From: DATEOR01 sp963841425
Lineage (GTDB): Bacteria > Actinomycetota > Thermoleophilia > Gaiellales > Gaiellaceae
DNA: 64,000 nt
Assembly: GCA_963841425.1 (NCBI GenBank)
Contig: CAWJCL010000002.1
Span: forward strand, 1,054,001-1,118,000
Direction: 5' to 3'
Both the position numbers and the translations under genes were made by a program. The notes beneath the pieces were generated by a model. The model did not search any database and was not told the DNA's origin. It saw only the letters and a list, made by a program, of their open reading frames with translations. Below, piece after piece: positions 56,009-64,000 of this stretch (positions are counted from its first letter, which is position 1; every line of letters starts with the position of its first letter).

Positions 56009-57718
56009 CTAGAAGCGGCGGCGCACCGTAACCGGCTTCACGAGCGCCACCGGGCCAATGGGGTTCACCGCTCGCACACGCACCAGGTAGCGGCCGTCGC
56101 GCACGACCTCGCGGTCGTCGTTCTTCACGTTCCAGGCCATGGAATGCCGGCCGGTGCCGAAATGGTCGGAGCGCAGATGGCGGACAACCCGGCCCGAAAC
56201 CGTTCGGATCGTGACGTTGACGTCGGCCTCTCGCGCCTGGCGGAACGAGATTCCGAGGCTCCCTCCGCGGCGCGTCGGCCGCAGGATGCTGCGCGAGAGC
56301 CTGAGGTAGCCAAGCGTGGAGTTCGTGACGAACGTGCGGGTCATCTCGCTCGTGCGCCCCTTCGAGTCCGTTGCCGAGACGACCCAGCGCCACTTCCCGT
56401 CGGCAAGCGTCCGGGTCAGGCTCTTGACGACGGTGCCGGGTTGCCGTGTCCCCGTCGAGCTCCAGGCAACGTGGCCGTCCGAGACGCGCACGAGCCTGAG
56501 GCTGACCTGTGAGCGGCGAACGACCTTCGCGTAGAGGCGCTGGAGATCGGCAACGCCGTCACCGTTCGGCGAGTAGAGCGAAAGCCGCGCCTTCCGGGCG
56601 TAGATGCCGTAATAGAAGACCATGAGCGCGTCCGCGACCGCGCGCTCGCCGCCGTCCGACGGCCTGTTGAGAACGCGACCGTCGAAGGCCATGGTCGTCG
56701 AGCCGCCCGCGTCGAGCGCCATCGCGATCTGCGCGCCGAGGCCGACCATGAGGCGCGCCAACTGCGAGTTCGTCACACCGGCGCTCCAGGACGCGCGCCC
56801 GTCCACGGCGACCATGACGATGCGGCCGTTCGCGAGCTGGCCGATCGCCGTCCTCGGGTTCCGCGGAAGAAGCTGCGACGAAAGGAACGCCTCGCCGGCC
56901 TGGAAGACCGGCACGCCGCCGGTGACGAGCCGGGGGCCGCCGCCGATCGCGTCTTTCACGCCCGACCACCACGGCGTGAGGCCGACGTGGAGCTTGACCC
57001 AGTGGCCGAGCTTGGCCTCCTCGAGCAGGATCTTGCGCCTGTCGCCCGAGGCCTGGAGCACGGCGCCTCCGGCCGGGATGTGGTGACGGGTGCTCCACGA
57101 GCGGAGGACGACCTTCCCGACGAGATCCTTATTCGGGCCGACCGGGGCGACCTGCGCCAGCACGATCTCGCGCGCGCCGCGGACGCGCGGCGTCCTCGGC
57201 CCCCAGGTCGGCGAGTAGAGGACGACGCCGCTGGCCTGCTCGAGCGGATGGTTGAACTCGCGCAGGATGCGGAGCCTGTTCGACCCGAATTGCCACGTGC
57301 CCGTATAGCGGATGAAGCCGGTGCTGAGGAGCCCGTCCACGCCGATGCCGAGGCTCGAGCGGGTGTAGTTGGCCCGCGTGGAGAGAAGGTTCTTGCGGAG
57401 GAAGATGCCGCTCGGGCGCCCGCTGCCCCAGTTGAAGAGGTCGCCGTTGATACCGGCGAGGGTCGCGCGCCTCGACAGGCGGCGCTGCATCGAGGACACG
57501 GTCTCGCGGCCGGTGACGAGCCCGTTGGAGAGAACGGGCCGGAGGTCGTAGAGGCCGCCCGGCTTCGGCGCCTTGAGCACGTGCACGACGACGCCCTGCC
57601 CGCCGATCGTCTGCACCTCGCGCTTGTACACGACCCCCGGCGCGAGCTCGACAGCCGCTGCGGCAGAGGGAAACGCGACCGCTGCGACGACCGCGAGAAC
57701 GACGGCTTTCCTCAACAC
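56009..57718 (-). CDS. Secreted phosphodiester glycosidase (NAGPA domain) with C-terminal FlgD-like Ig domain
   Basis: 569 residues. A signal peptide (AVVLAVVAAVAFPSAAAA) precedes a NAGPA/DUF2233 domain (about 75-370) with GINGDLFNWGSGRPSGIFL, AIGGGPRLVTGG and MALDAGGSTTMAFDGRVLN. An FlgD-like region follows (LSLYSPNGDGVADLQRLYAK) and a final NDDREVVRDGRYLVRVRAV sandwich. NAGPA enzymes remove a sugar from a phosphodiester-linked glycan; a secreted member could trim or recycle phosphate-linked surface glycans such as that proposed for the polyol-phosphate module. The last link is inference. GTG 57718 follows GGAAGGG. Confidence 0.87.
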   Translation of the reverse strand: MLRKAVVLAVVAAVAFPSAAAAVELAPGVVYKREVQTIGGQGVVVHVLKAPKPGGLYDLRPVLSNGLVTGRETVSSMQRRLSRRATLAGINGDLFNWGSGRPSGIFLRKNLLSTRANYTRSSLGIGVDGLLSTGFIRYTGTWQFGSNRLRILREFNHPLEQASGVVLYSPTWGPRTPRVRGAREIVLAQVAPVGPNKDLVGKVVLRSWSTRHHIPAGGAVLQASGDRRKILLEEAKLGHWVKLHVGLTPWWSGVKDAIGGGPRLVTGGVPVFQAGEAFLSSQLLPRNPRTAIGQLANGRIVMVAVDGRASWSAGVTNSQLARLMVGLGAQIAMALDAGGSTTMAFDGRVLNRPSDGGERAVADALMVFYYGIYARKARLSLYSPNGDGVADLQRLYAKVVRRSQVSLRLVRVSDGHVAWSSTGTRQPGTVVKSLTRTLADGKWRWVVSATDSKGRTSEMTRTFVTNSTLGYLRLSRSILRPTRRGGSLGISFRQAREADVNVTIRTVSGRVVRHLRSDHFGTGRHSMAWNVKNDDREVVRDGRYLVRVRAVNPIGPVALVKPVTVRRRF

Positions 57719-57792
57719 CCCTTCCGCAGGGAAACAAAGTCCGACCCCGATTACAAGGGCGGCTTACCTCGTCTTAACCCTGGAAACGGGAC

Positions 57793-58899
57793 CTAGTTCC
57801 AGACGCGGACGTCGCGGTAGAGCGTGTCGCGCTGCACCGCGGTCTTGCCGAGCGCCTTGATCGCGCGGACGAAGTCGTCCGCGGTCGCGCGGTGAGTCGT
57901 GCCGGCTGCCGAGACCACGTTTTCCTCGATCATGACCGAGCCCATGTCGTCGGCTCCGAACCCGAGCGCGACCTGGCCCACCTTCATCCCCTGCGTGACC
58001 CAGCTCGACTGGATGTGGTCGACGTTGTCCAGGTAGATCCGGCTGACCGCCTGCGTCAGCAGGTAGTCGAAGGACGTCGGGCGCATCTCGTCGGTGACCT
58101 TGTCGGCGAGCCGGTTCCCGTCGCGTTGGAACGTCCAGGAGATGAAGGCGCGAAAGCCCTGTGTTTCGTCCTGGAGCTCGCGGATGCGGCGCATGTGCTC
58201 GACGCGCTCGTCGAGGGTCTCGACGTGGCCGTACATCATCGTCGCGGTCGAGGAGACGCCGAGCCGGTGCGCATCGCGCATGACGCCGAGCCACTCCGCC
58301 GACTTCGTCTTCTTCGGCGAGATGATGTCGCGCACCCGGTCGACGAGGATCTCGGCGCCGCCGCCGGGGATCGAGTCCAGACCGGCGTCTCGAAGCCGGG
58401 TCAGCGTCTGGGGGATCGTCAGCTTGGAGCGGCGGGCGATGTGCTGGATCTCCGGCGGCGAGAGCGCATGCAGGTGGATCCTGTAGCGCGCCTTGATCGA
58501 GCCGAAGAGATCCTCGTAGTAGTCGACGCCGAGATCGGGATGATGGCCGCCCTGCATGAGGAGCGCGGTGCCCCCGAGCGCGAGTGTCTCCTCGATCTTC
58601 TTGAAGATGACCGCCTTCGGCAGCAGGTAGCCCTCGGAGCGGTCGCCCGGCCTGCGGTAGAACGCGCAGAAGTCGCAGTCGGTGTGGCAGATGTTCGTGT
58701 AGTTGACGTTCCGGTCGATGATGAACGTCACGCGGCCGCGCTCGACCTTGCGGTTTCGGAGCTCGTCGGCGGCCCTGCCGACCGAGACGAGATCGCGGCT
58801 CTCGAGCAGCGCGATCGCCTCGTCGTCTCCGATCCGCTCGCCCGAGAGCGCCTTGTCAAGGATCGGGGCGATGCCGTTTGAGCTGCCGTTCCGGCTCAT
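57793..58899 (-). CDS. mqnC: Cyclic dehypoxanthinyl futalosine synthase (radical SAM)
   Basis: 368 residues. The radical SAM Cys are C71, C75 and C78 in NICHTDCDFCAFYR. LLMQGGHHPDLGVDYYEDL, IPGGGAEILVDRVR and SSTATMMYGHVETLDERVEH are typical of MqnC. The enzyme cyclises dehypoxanthine futalosine in the menaquinone pathway. It ends the mqn operon. ATG 58899 overlaps a 26-codon ORF stop (ATGA). Confidence 0.95.
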   Translation of the reverse strand: MSRNGSSNGIAPILDKALSGERIGDDEAIALLESRDLVSVGRAADELRNRKVERGRVTFIIDRNVNYTNICHTDCDFCAFYRRPGDRSEGYLLPKAVIFKKIEETLALGGTALLMQGGHHPDLGVDYYEDLFGSIKARYRIHLHALSPPEIQHIARRSKLTIPQTLTRLRDAGLDSIPGGGAEILVDRVRDIISPKKTKSAEWLGVMRDAHRLGVSSTATMMYGHVETLDERVEHMRRIRELQDETQGFRAFISWTFQRDGNRLADKVTDEMRPTSFDYLLTQAVSRIYLDNVDHIQSSWVTQGMKVGQVALGFGADDMGSVMIEENVVSAAGTTHRATADDFVRAIKALGKTAVQRDTLYRDVRVWN

Positions 58900-58976
58900 G
58901 CGTCTGGGTCGTCGCCGTCGACGAAGCCGGGCTTCGCCCGGCGAGAGGCGGCGGCGGCCAGGCGCATGAGGCTCAC
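58896..58976 (-). CDS. Candidate 26-residue ORF linking mqnA and mqnC
   Basis: The 71-base gap between mqnA and mqnC is filled by an open frame that starts at a GTG sharing GTGA with the mqnA stop and ends in a TGA sharing ATGA with the mqnC start. The predicted peptide is VSLMRLAAAASRRAKPGFVD then GDDPDA. It could be a translational-coupling spacer, a real micropeptide, or a remnant; no similarity is claimed. Confidence 0.35.
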   Translation of the reverse strand: MSLMRLAAAASRRAKPGFVDGDDPDA

Positions 58977-59743
58977 GCCTCCACCGCCTCGGAGACGAGA
59001 AAGCGAAGCTCGGGCACCCTCTCGAGGGCGCCGACGTCGGCCGCCAGCTCGAAGAACGTCAAGAGGCCCGCGCGCTCGCGGGGGCCGAAGCGATAGCGGA
59101 GCTTCTCGAAGTAGCGGGCGAGGAAGCCGGGCGGGTAGCCGTAGCGCTCGCTCGCCTCCCGCGCGAGGCGCTCGGGCTCGGCGCGTGCCCGGCGATGCGA
59201 GTCGAGGAGTGCCGTCTCGAGCTCGGCGACTCCGTCGGCCGGCGGGTCGGCGCACGCGAAGACCGCATAGACCATCGGCAGCCCGGTGCGCTCGAGCCAC
59301 AGGCGCCCGAGGTCGTGATGGGGAGTCGGATCCTCGAACATGCTCTTCAGCGCGGCGTCGCCGATGAGGAGCTTGGCGTCGGCGTCGTGCGCCTCTGCAA
59401 GCGGCACCTGCTCGGCATCGGGGAAGAGGACGCGCACCAGCACGGCCGAGGTCGCGCTCTCCGGCGTGACCGCCACGGACTCGATGCGGTCGACCGGCGC
59501 GCGCGAGACCAGCTGGATCGAGTCCACGGCTCCTTCGGAAGAAACGCAGAGACGCGGAAGGATCCGGAGCCTGTCGGCGTGGCGGCCGTAGGCGATCGAG
59601 GAAATCGGCGCGAGGTCGATCTCGCCGGCGATCAGGCGGTCGTTGAGCTCGGTGGGGACACCGCTGACCTCCTCCACCTCGGCCTGGAGCTCGAAGAAGA
59701 CGGGCGCCATGTTCACGTAGGAGATGCGGCCGAGGCGGATCAC
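58973..59743 (-). CDS. mqnA: Chorismate dehydratase
   Basis: 256 residues of periplasmic-binding-protein-like fold. MqnA hallmarks are LGRISYVNMAPVFF at the N-terminus, LNDRLIAGEIDLAPISSIAY and LLIGDAALKSMF, then GRLWLERTGLPMVYAVFA. It dehydrates chorismate to 3-enolpyruvyl-benzoate, the first step of the futalosine route. GTG 59743 shares GTGA with the mqnE stop. Confidence 0.95.
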   Translation of the reverse strand: MIRLGRISYVNMAPVFFELQAEVEEVSGVPTELNDRLIAGEIDLAPISSIAYGRHADRLRILPRLCVSSEGAVDSIQLVSRAPVDRIESVAVTPESATSAVLVRVLFPDAEQVPLAEAHDADAKLLIGDAALKSMFEDPTPHHDLGRLWLERTGLPMVYAVFACADPPADGVAELETALLDSHRRARAEPERLAREASERYGYPPGFLARYFEKLRYRFGPRERAGLLTFFELAADVGALERVPELRFLVSEAVEA

Positions 59744-60867
59744 GCGCCTGCTCCGTTCCACCGTTGCACCTCGTGGTAGAGCGTGTCGCGCTGGACGGGG
59801 ATCCGCCCGGCGGCACGCACGACCCGGACGAGCTCGTCGATCTTCTGCTCGGTCTCCGTGACCGCCCCCGCTGCGTGGAAGATCTGCTCGCGAACGACCG
59901 TGCCCTGCACGTCGTTCGCGCCGAAATGGAGCGCGACCTGGGCGAGCGGCAAGCCCATCATGATCCAGTAGGCCTTCACGTTCGCAATGTTGTCGAGGAG
60001 GAGCCGCGAGACGGCGATCATCTTCAGGTCGTCGGAGCCCGGCGTGAACGTCCAGCCGCGCCGCTCGAAGACGGTGTTCTCCGGATGGAAGGCGAGCGGG
60101 ATGAAGGCGAGGAAGCCGCCGGTCTCGTCCTGCTGCTCGCGGAGGCGAAGCAGGTGGTCGACCCGCTCCTCGTAGGTCTCGACGTGGCCGTAGAGCATCG
60201 TGCAGTGGGTCGGGATCCCAAGCCCGTGGGCGGTCCGGTGCGTGTGAAACCAGAAGTCCGGGTGCTCCTTGCCGGGCGCGATCAGCCGCCGGACCCGATC
60301 GGCGAAGACCTCCGCGCCGCCGCCCGGAAGCGATCCGAGGCCGACGTCCTTGAGCTGGACGAGCACCTCCTCGTGCGAGAGCCCGGAAAGCTTCGTCATG
60401 TGGTGGATCTCGCTCGCCGTGAAGCACTTCAGGTGCACGTCCGGCAACGCGTCGTGCAGCCTCCGGATGATGTCCACGTAGTACTCGAAGTCGACGTGCG
60501 GGTTCTCGCCGCCGACCATGTGGATCTCCGTGAAGCGCGACAGCTCGCGTTGCGAGACTGCGTCCTCGACCATCTCTGCGGGCGTGTACGTGTAGGCGTC
60601 GCCCTGCTTCTGGGTGACCGCGAAGGCACAGAACTTGCACTTCACGCGGCAGACGTTCGTCTGGTTCAGATAGAGGTTCTGGACGAAGTAGACCTCGTCC
60701 GTGCCGCCCCGCCGCCGGCGCGCCGCGTCCGCGAGCTCGCCGAGCTGGAGGAGGTCGTCCGACTCCATGAGGACGAGCCCGTCCTCGAAGTCGAGGCGCT
60801 CGTTCTGCTCGACCTTCTCCCAGATCGCATCGAGCGCACGCTGTCCGGTGGCGACGGCCATCCTCAT
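59740..60867 (-). CDS. mqnE: Aminofutalosine synthase (radical SAM)
   Basis: 375 residues from ATG 60867. The radical SAM Cys are C73, C77 and C80 in NVCRVKCKFCAFAV. EIHMVGGENPHVDFEYYVDI, GGGAEVFADRVRRLI and LGIPTHCTMLYGHVETYEER mark MqnE rather than MqnC. It joins 3-enolpyruvyl-benzoate to SAM, giving aminofutalosine. A GGGAGGG ribosome site lies immediately upstream and ATGA overlaps the polyprenyl synthase stop. Confidence 0.95.
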   Translation of the reverse strand: MRMAVATGQRALDAIWEKVEQNERLDFEDGLVLMESDDLLQLGELADAARRRRGGTDEVYFVQNLYLNQTNVCRVKCKFCAFAVTQKQGDAYTYTPAEMVEDAVSQRELSRFTEIHMVGGENPHVDFEYYVDIIRRLHDALPDVHLKCFTASEIHHMTKLSGLSHEEVLVQLKDVGLGSLPGGGAEVFADRVRRLIAPGKEHPDFWFHTHRTAHGLGIPTHCTMLYGHVETYEERVDHLLRLREQQDETGGFLAFIPLAFHPENTVFERRGWTFTPGSDDLKMIAVSRLLLDNIANVKAYWIMMGLPLAQVALHFGANDVQGTVVREQIFHAAGAVTETEQKIDELVRVVRAAGRIPVQRDTLYHEVQRWNGAGA

Positions 60868-61790
60868 CCCTCCCTGTCCACAACGATATGCGTCAGCGTC
60901 TCCAGGGAGGCGCGGTCCGGCCGGCCGTCGAGCGCGGCACGAGCCTCGGCCGCGTAGCGGAGCGCGAAGTCGCGGGCCTCGTCGAGCGCGCCGGTCGCGG
61001 CCACGCGGTCGAGCGCATCGGGGACGTCCTCGCCGGCGATGGCCCGGGCCACACACTCGTCCCGCCGTGCGGCAAGGATGAGCGGGAGCGTCGGCGTGCC
61101 GTCGCGGAGGTCGACCCCCGCCACCTTCCCGGTCGTGTCGAAGTCGCCGCAGCAATCGAGGATGTCGTCCGCGATCTGGAAGGCGATGCCGAGCGCGAGG
61201 CCGAAGGCGCCGAGGGCGGCGCCGTTCGTACTGCTGCCGAGAAGGCACGCCGCCTCGAAGAGCTTGCCGGTCTTCAGGGAGCAGCGGGCGAGGTAGTCGT
61301 CCACCGAGGTCTCGGGGTGGAAGGCCTGGCGCCGCTGCAGCGCCTCGCCGCGGGCGAGGGCGAGCGTGGCCTCCGAGAGAATGGCGACCGCCTCCGCGTC
61401 GCCGGTGGCCGCGAGCTGCGCGAACGCCCGCGCGAAGAGATAGTCGCCGGCCGCCCTGGCCGTTGCCTCGCCGTGCTCCGCCCAGACCGTCGGGCGGCCG
61501 CGGCGCAGGTCGGCTCCGTCGAGAAGGTCGTCGTGGACGAGCGTCGCCATGTGCACGAGCTCGACCGCGGCGCCCCCCGCCACGGCCCGCTCGCCGTCCC
61601 GCTCCTCCACCGGAGTGGAGAGGAAGACGAGGAGAGGCCTGAGCCGCTTGCCGCCCGCCGCAAGGGTGTCCGCGCCCACGTAGCCGAGGCGACCGGGAAT
61701 CGCGACGACGGCGTCCTCGAGACGGTGCTCGAGCAGGTCGAGGTAGCGGTCGAGCCCGGGAGCCTGCCTGATGGTCGCCAGCGCATTCAT
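60864..61790 (-). CDS. Polyprenyl diphosphate synthase
   Basis: 308 residues. Aspartate-rich motifs are DDLLD (87-91, after LVH) and DDILD (208-212), with GGKRLRPLL (46-54) and KTGKLFEAA in between. Small residues before the first motif suggest a medium or long chain, consistent with the menaquinone side chain. It is placed between menG and mqnE in one coupled operon, supporting a heptaprenyl- to nonaprenyl-type role; chain length is not predictable. Confidence 0.93.
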   Translation of the reverse strand: MNALATIRQAPGLDRYLDLLEHRLEDAVVAIPGRLGYVGADTLAAGGKRLRPLLVFLSTPVEERDGERAVAGGAAVELVHMATLVHDDLLDGADLRRGRPTVWAEHGEATARAAGDYLFARAFAQLAATGDAEAVAILSEATLALARGEALQRRQAFHPETSVDDYLARCSLKTGKLFEAACLLGSSTNGAALGAFGLALGIAFQIADDILDCCGDFDTTGKVAGVDLRDGTPTLPLILAARRDECVARAIAGEDVPDALDRVAATGALDEARDFALRYAAEARAALDGRPDRASLETLTHIVVDREG

Positions 61791-62464
61791 CGCTTCGTTC
61801 CCACGTGCAGGGCGACGATCCCGCCGCCCATGAGCTTCCAGCCTACGCCGTCGAAGCCCGCGCGACCGAATGCCGCGGCGAGATCGGAGGGCCCGGGGAA
61901 CCGCCGCACGCTCGCCGGGAGGTAGGTGTAGGCGCGCCCGCCGGGCAGAACCTTCCCGGCCAGGGGCACGAGGCCGTCGAACCAGAGCCGGAAGAACGGC
62001 TTCAGCAGTCCTTCCGGACGCGTGATCTCTAGACACGCGACACGGCCGCTCGGCCGAAGGACCCGAGCGAGCTCGGCGAGGCCGGCCTCGAGGTCGGGGA
62101 CGTTGCGGATCCCGAACCCGACGGTGACCGCGTCGAAGCTCGCGGCGTCGAATGGGAGCGCAGTGACGTCGCCGAGCACCCATTCCACGCCGTCCGACTT
62201 CGCGCGTGCCCGCACGAGCATGCGCTCGGAGAAGTCGAGGCCGGTCACGTGTCCACCCGCCCGCCCCGCCGCGATCGCCAGATCGCCCGTGCCGCAGCAC
62301 GCGTCGAGCACCGCGTCGCCCGGGCGCACGACCGCCTCGGCGGCGAGCCGCCGCCAACGCCGGTCGAGGCCGGCCGTCATCGCGTGGTTCATGAAGTCGT
62401 AGACGGGTGAGATGCGGTCGAACATCGCCCGCACCTCCGACGGGGGGAGAACTCCTGCCGTCAC
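61787..62464 (-). CDS. menG: Demethylmenaquinone methyltransferase (UbiE/MenG)
   Basis: 225 residues from GTG 62464. Motifs are MFDRISPVYDFMNHAMTAGL near the start, VLDACCGTGDLAIAA (SAM site), VTVGFGIRNVPDLEAGLAEL and the MGGGIVALHVGTKR end. It methylates demethylmenaquinone in the last pathway step. ATG 62476 is a possible start; GTG 62464 is preferred because it shares GTGA with the ubiX stop and follows CAGGA. Confidence 0.93.
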   Translation of the reverse strand: MTAGVLPPSEVRAMFDRISPVYDFMNHAMTAGLDRRWRRLAAEAVVRPGDAVLDACCGTGDLAIAAGRAGGHVTGLDFSERMLVRARAKSDGVEWVLGDVTALPFDAASFDAVTVGFGIRNVPDLEAGLAELARVLRPSGRVACLEITRPEGLLKPFFRLWFDGLVPLAGKVLPGGRAYTYLPASVRRFPGPSDLAAAFGRAGFDGVGWKLMGGGIVALHVGTKR

Positions 62465-63048
62465 TCCTGCCCCCATCGCTTCGTCAACCTGTTCTCGATT
62501 CCCAGCTGGTCCAGGCATCTCCCGACCACGAATTCGATCAGATCGTCGATGCTCCGGGGCGCGTTGTAGAAACCGGGCGCTGCCATGAGCACGACGGCTC
62601 CGGCGCGACGCAGCCGCAGCAGGCTCTCGAGGTGGATGTCGGAGAGCGGCGTCTCGCGGGGAACGACGACGAGCTTCCGGCCTTCCTTGATCGCGACAGA
62701 GGCGGCCCGGTGGATCAGGTTCGACATGGTCCCGGAGGCGATCGTCCCCGCGGTGCCCATCGAGCACGGGCAGATGACGTACGCGTCGACCTTCGCCGAG
62801 CCGCTCGCATATGGCGCGCGCCAATCTTGCTCGGAATGCACGGCGACGCCGTCCATTCCGTCGAGAAACCGCTCCAGGATCTCTTCGTGAGAGAGCGTGA
62901 TGTCCCGGTAGAGCTCGGTTGCCATGACCTCGTAGCCGGCGCGAGAGATGCACAGGCCTACCTCCACGTCCGCGGCAACGAGCGCGTCGAGAAGGCGTGC
63001 CGCATACGGGGCGCCGGATGCGCCCGTGATTCCGAGGAAGACGTTCAT
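62461..63048 (-). CDS. ubiX: Flavin prenyltransferase (UbiX/MqnQ-like)
   Basis: 195 residues: GITGASGAPYAARLLDAL (6-23) at the N-terminus, ICPCSMGTAGTIASGTMSNL and VPRETPLSDIHLESLLRL. UbiX makes prenylated FMN, cofactor of UbiD-type decarboxylases; futalosine pathway loci often carry such a pair (MqnQ/MqnL analogues). No ubiD-like decarboxylase is in the window. ATG 63048 follows GGGAG. Confidence 0.93.
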   Translation of the reverse strand: MNVFLGITGASGAPYAARLLDALVAADVEVGLCISRAGYEVMATELYRDITLSHEEILERFLDGMDGVAVHSEQDWRAPYASGSAKVDAYVICPCSMGTAGTIASGTMSNLIHRAASVAIKEGRKLVVVPRETPLSDIHLESLLRLRRAGAVVLMAAPGFYNAPRSIDDLIEFVVGRCLDQLGIENRLTKRWGQE

Positions 63049-63067
63049 CTCTCCCGCTCCGGGAGCG

Positions 63068-63895
63068 CTAGCCCCCGCCGCCGCCCTGGGGGCCCTTCGA
63101 CTCTTCGAGGAACGTGGCAAGCTGGTGGTACTGCTCGTCCGTGAAGTTGGTGAAGGGCGGCATCGGCGAGCCCGGGTTCACGCAGCTCGGGCACTTGAGG
63201 TGGTCGATCTGGAACTGCTCACCGCGGCCTTTGGCACCCTCGGCGGAGAGGTCCGGCGCTCCGAGGTTCGGGCTCCCGGCGCCGAGATAGGTGTGGCAGC
63301 CCATGCAGCCCGCCAGGGCGAAGATCTCCGCCCCCTTCTCGCCGTCGGCGGAAAGATTCTGCTGCTGGACCCACTGCGGGACGAGCCCTACGTTCTCGCT
63401 GCCGAGCGACTCCTTGGCGGTGGCGCCCTTGTAGGTGAGAACGCCCATCGAGGCGATGACGAGCAGCGCCGCCACGACGGCCACCGGCCGACGGGCGATC
63501 CTCTTCTCTCGGCGCCGGTCGTAGAACGGCACCATGATCAGGAGGATCAGGAGGATGGTCGGGATCCCGACCGTGGCGAGGATGACCGTCTCCGGCCACT
63601 TGAAGATCCGCAGGAGATAGAAGAGGAAGTAGAAGTACCAGTCCGGCCGCGGGATGAACTGCGTCGTGCCCGGGTCGGCCTGCTCCGCATACCGCGGCCC
63701 GAGGACGCCTGAGTCGCCCGGCTCGGGGCCCGACGTGAAGTACCAGATTGCGGCGAGCGCAATGATCACGGACACGACCACGAAGCTCATGACCGTGTCG
63801 TGGAACATCGCGTGCGGGTAGAAGGGCTTCCCGCGCCGCTGGACGTCCTCCTTGTAGAGCTTGAACTGGGTGCGGTTGTCGTCCTTCTTGGCCAT
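63068..63895 (-). CDS. Menaquinol-cytochrome c reductase subunit, cytochrome b C-terminal part fused to cytochrome c
   Basis: 275 residues. An N-terminal soluble lead precedes a helix (about 36-53), FIPRPDWYFYFLFYLLRIFK (subunit IV/cytochrome b C-terminal hallmark, about 80-99) and two further helices. A c-type cytochrome domain follows with CMGCH (197-201) and a likely Met ligand in GSPMPPFTNF. This is the QcrC layout of Bacillus-type menaquinol:cytochrome c reductases. The gene upstream (partial) should be its cytochrome b6 partner. Confidence 0.92.
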   Translation of the reverse strand: MAKKDDNRTQFKLYKEDVQRRGKPFYPHAMFHDTVMSFVVVSVIIALAAIWYFTSGPEPGDSGVLGPRYAEQADPGTTQFIPRPDWYFYFLFYLLRIFKWPETVILATVGIPTILLILLIMVPFYDRRREKRIARRPVAVVAALLVIASMGVLTYKGATAKESLGSENVGLVPQWVQQQNLSADGEKGAEIFALAGCMGCHTYLGAGSPNLGAPDLSAEGAKGRGEQFQIDHLKCPSCVNPGSPMPPFTNFTDEQYHQLATFLEESKGPQGGGGG

Positions 63896-63898
63896 CGG

Positions 63899-64000
63899 CT
63901 AGGCCTCGGGCCTTCGCGGGGCGATGGCGCCGTTCCCGCGCGGCTTCGGGTCGACGAGCCCCTCCCGGAGGGGCCGGCCGTCCGCGACCTCCTCGTAGCC
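63899..64000 (-). CDS. C-terminal fragment of the gene upstream of the cytochrome b/c subunit (probably qcrB)
   Basis: 33 residues to a TAG at 63899-63901, only 3 bases before the next start. The visible end (GYEEVADGRPLREGLVDPKP, then RGNGAIAPRRPEA) is polar and Pro/Arg-rich. Position alone suggests the cytochrome b6 subunit, as in qcrBC operons. Confidence 0.5.
   Translation of the reverse strand, partial: GYEEVADGRPLREGLVDPKPRGNGAIAPRRPEA

Noticed and set aside
1..64000. CRISPR arrays, IS elements, integrases, tRNA or rRNA genes
   Set aside because: No regularly spaced repeats, transposase motifs, cloverleaf-compatible clusters or rRNA-like stretches were recognised by reading; a dedicated tRNA or Rfam scan was not possible.

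Overview
The window is GC-rich and densely coded, with many ATGA/GTGA stop-start overlaps and frequent GTG starts. It carries futalosine-pathway menaquinone genes, a cytochrome b/c fusion protein and outer-surface PQQ-type propellers. Together these suggest a high-GC actinobacterium, probably class Thermoleophilia (Gaiella/Solirubrobacter-like). That placement is inferred from gene content only; there is no rRNA here. I see no tRNA, rRNA, IS element, integrase or CRISPR array.

Layout. 1-1634: two regulators (one cut by the edge) and a small secreted protein. 1769-17387: leftward surface-glycan genes, comprising GT2 glycosyltransferases, a GT-C-like membrane protein, a flippase-like protein, a LegB/LegC-like dehydratase plus aminotransferase with an ATP-grasp partner, an undecaprenyl-phosphate sugar-phosphate transferase, and two PQQ-like propeller proteins; an eIF-2B-like protein sits divergently at 10198. 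17437-35404: the core, with a three-gene polyol-phosphate module (nucleotidyltransferase, glycerol-1-phosphate dehydrogenase, CDP-alcohol phosphotransferase), a Wzm/Wzt-like ABC exporter, six sulfotransferase domains (one fused to a GT2), further glycosyltransferases and an O-antigen ligase/polymerase-like protein. 36084-41942: one leftward operon for a FAD flavoprotein, class I fumarase (two subunits), phosphosulfolactate synthase, APS reductase, APS kinase and ATP sulfurylase. 41969-47316: MFS exporter, methyltransferase, maleylacetate-reductase-like enzyme and LysR regulator. 47345-52275: a smaller rightward glycan unit (sugar transferase, AsnB, DUF354) and a secreted DUF839 protein. 52329-57718: PglF/PglE-like dehydratase and aminotransferase, DedA protein and a secreted phosphodiester glycosidase. 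57793-64000: leftward menaquinone operon (mqnC, mqnA, mqnE, polyprenyl synthase, menG, ubiX) running out of cytochrome bc genes.

How it fits together. ATP sulfurylase and APS kinase make PAPS, and six sulfotransferase domains lie a few kb away among glycosyltransferases, an ABC exporter and a ligase. The simplest reading is a sulfated surface glycan, possibly with a glycerol-1-phosphate-derived polyol-phosphate part. The reductase looks like the APS-using [4Fe-4S] type, so PAPS would not be needed for assimilation and could go to sulfonation, while sulfite could be captured by phosphosulfolactate synthase.

Two genes in the core (glycerol-1-phosphate dehydrogenase and the O-antigen ligase-like gene) contain apparent one-base frameshifts in short G or CG runs. 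At least eleven gene heads carry a TANNNT element ending 6-9 bases before an ATG/GTG, while heads with a more distant TANNNT carry a Shine-Dalgarno, which points to widespread leaderless transcription.
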